From positions 1 to 5,881 of the forward strand of contig PLIQ01000308.1 in NCBI GenBank assembly GCA_003140115.1: 5,881 bases of DNA. The letters run 5' to 3'. This stretch comes from Actinomycetota bacterium. GTDB taxonomy: Bacteria > Actinomycetota > Actinomycetes > Streptosporangiales > Streptosporangiaceae. Of this stretch, positions 4,927-5,881 are shown in pieces (position 1 is the stretch's first letter; every line of letters starts with the position of its first letter). Position numbers and translations under genes: made by a program. Under the pieces are notes generated by a model. The model saw only the letters and a program-made list of their open reading frames with translations, was not told the origin of the DNA and searched no databases.

Positions 4927-5880
4927 TCAGTCCCGCGCCGCCATTTCGAGAGAAGCTTGACTCGGCGTCGCAGCCACGCAGTTAACCACTTCCCAGACGC
5001 GCTGGTCGGCCCAGTACCCGGAATGACCTGTAGGCGCGGGCGGGGCCTGCCCGTAGAGGTACCAGCATTGCGCCGGGTCGAGCAGGTCCTCGTCGACTCG
5101 TCTGCCGGCCTTCTCGGAGAGCTTCGCGGCCACCGGTCCGCCGATCGGATCGGTCAGGTAGAACTGGTTGCGCCAGTCGTCGACCCCGCCCCGGCCGTCC
5201 GGCTCGAGATCGGTTAGCAGTTCCCGCGTGAGGTAAGCGGGGAAGCCCCAGCCGTACAGCTTGGCCACCGGAGACCCGAACGTGATCAGCGAGGGGTGGT
5301 CACCGTCCGGGCGGCACCCGGGCTGGACGAGCGCCGCGGTGGTCAGCACCGCACCCTGGCTGTGCCCGATCAGCACCACCCGCCCGCCGTTGGCGTGCAG
5401 CCACCACATCCGGCGCTGCAGTTCCGGCACGGCCCGTTCGGAATAGCACGGCGGCGACAGCGGATGGTAGGACCGCGGCCAGAAGGTGCCGACGTCCCAC
5501 AGGACTCCGATCGTGCGCCGTTTGGTCGGATCGTTCCACGCCGCGTACAGGAAGCCCATCAGGGCCGGCAGGACCAGGCCGGCCAGGCTGACTCCGATGT
5601 TGCGGATGACCACGGGCGCCTGCCAGTGCAGCTGCCAGACGCCCAGGACCACCGCGACCTGCGCGACGATGATGCCCCACAGCAGCCAGCCGGCCTCCAG
5701 CGACACGCCCGCCAGGAGCCGTGTCCGGGCCACTTTCTGCTCCCAGCTCTGCTCCGGCCCGGAAACGTACCAGACCTTCAACGACTCCGGCTGCCGGTTG
5801 CAGAACGCCTGGGCCGCGCTGCGGTAGGTCTCGCGTACCGCGGCGGGCAGTTGTCGCGCCCGCCACCACCGCACAGCCTC
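4927..5880 (-). CDS. Membrane-anchored alpha/beta hydrolase (lipase-like), C-terminal part; start lies beyond the window
   Basis: The frame is open to the right edge (Glu-Ala precede the GTG at 5874), so 317 C-terminal residues are visible and the true start is outside. Counting from the codon at 5874, two membrane helices lie at about 59-80 and 90-112. The hydrolase domain follows: DVGTFWPRSYHPLSPPCYSE (127-146), strand RVVLIGHSQGAVL (165-177) with nucleophile Ser172, ITFGSPVAKLYG (197-208), FYLTDPIGG (238-246) with likely acid Asp242, and GHSGYW (283-288) with likely His284. So the complete Ser-Asp-His triad is visible. The order resembles class 3 lipase-like proteins and, from memory, long actinobacterial multi-helix proteins of unknown role with this same ending. 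It may act on a lipid or ester at the inner face of the membrane; the substrate is unknown. The gene is followed after 63 bases by the small membrane protein gene, so co-transcription is possible. Confidence 0.8.
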   Translation of the reverse strand, partial: EAVRWWRARQLPAAVRETYRSAAQAFCNRQPESLKVWYVSGPEQSWEQKVARTRLLAGVSLEAGWLLWGIIVAQVAVVLGVWQLHWQAPVVIRNIGVSLAGLVLPALMGFLYAAWNDPTKRRTIGVLWDVGTFWPRSYHPLSPPCYSERAVPELQRRMWWLHANGGRVVLIGHSQGAVLTTAALVQPGCRPDGDHPSLITFGSPVAKLYGWGFPAYLTRELLTDLEPDGRGGVDDWRNQFYLTDPIGGPVAAKLSEKAGRRVDEDLLDPAQCWYLYGQAPPAPTGHSGYWADQRVWEVVNCVAATPSQASLEMAARD

Positions 5881-5881
5881 G

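Noticed and set aside
4472..4960. Plus-strand open frame of 162 codons over the membrane protein gene
   Set aside because: It is Ser/Thr/Ala/Arg-rich with no membrane or domain pattern. The minus-strand frame shows four regular hydrophobic segments with positive-inside charges.

Overview
This window is very GC-rich chromosomal DNA, with G or C at almost every third codon position and GTG starts. Together with the gene families present, this points to a high-GC actinobacterium. I cannot name the genus from the sequence alone. Coding is dense: there are seven protein genes (two cut by the window edges), no RNA genes, and no insertion sequence or CRISPR array. No gap between genes exceeds about 100 bases.

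Left part (1-2727). The window opens in the last 88 codons of an FAD/NADPH monooxygenase of the EthA / Baeyer-Villiger type (+). Tail-to-tail with it, separated by one base, is a 3-hydroxyacyl-CoA dehydrogenase family gene (-). Divergent from that, with about 35 bases between starts, is a long gene (+) for an actinobacterial protein of unknown function. It appears to carry two copies of a roughly 100-residue beta-rich unit joined by a Pro-rich linker and a middle segment.

Middle part (2694-4665). An alpha/beta hydrolase (-) and a TetR-type repressor (+) diverge from a short intergenic region. That region holds a perfect 8+8 bp palindrome, ATGATACG-AG-CGTATCAT, lying on -10-like sequences that face both ways. 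This is the clearest regulatory unit in the window: the repressor very probably controls itself and the hydrolase. The hydrolase keeps its nucleophilic Ser and its His but lacks the usual oxyanion His-Gly and the usual acid position. The repressor frame runs about 106 codons past the normal TetR end, antisense through the next gene.

Right part (4384-5881). Two minus-strand genes follow. One encodes a small four-helix membrane protein of unknown function. The other is the C-terminal part of a membrane-anchored serine hydrolase (GHSQG) whose start lies beyond the right edge. They are 63 bases apart and could be co-transcribed.

Working together: a monooxygenase, a 3-hydroxyacyl-CoA dehydrogenase and a repressor-controlled hydrolase would fit a small catabolic region for a lipid-like or cyclic ketone substrate (oxygen insertion to an ester, ester cleavage, oxidation of a CoA thioester). 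The genes are not one operon, so this is only a suggestion. I found no clear sign of a wholly new system. The most unusual items are the TetR read-through tail, the two enzymes with altered catalytic motifs, and the duplicated unknown protein.
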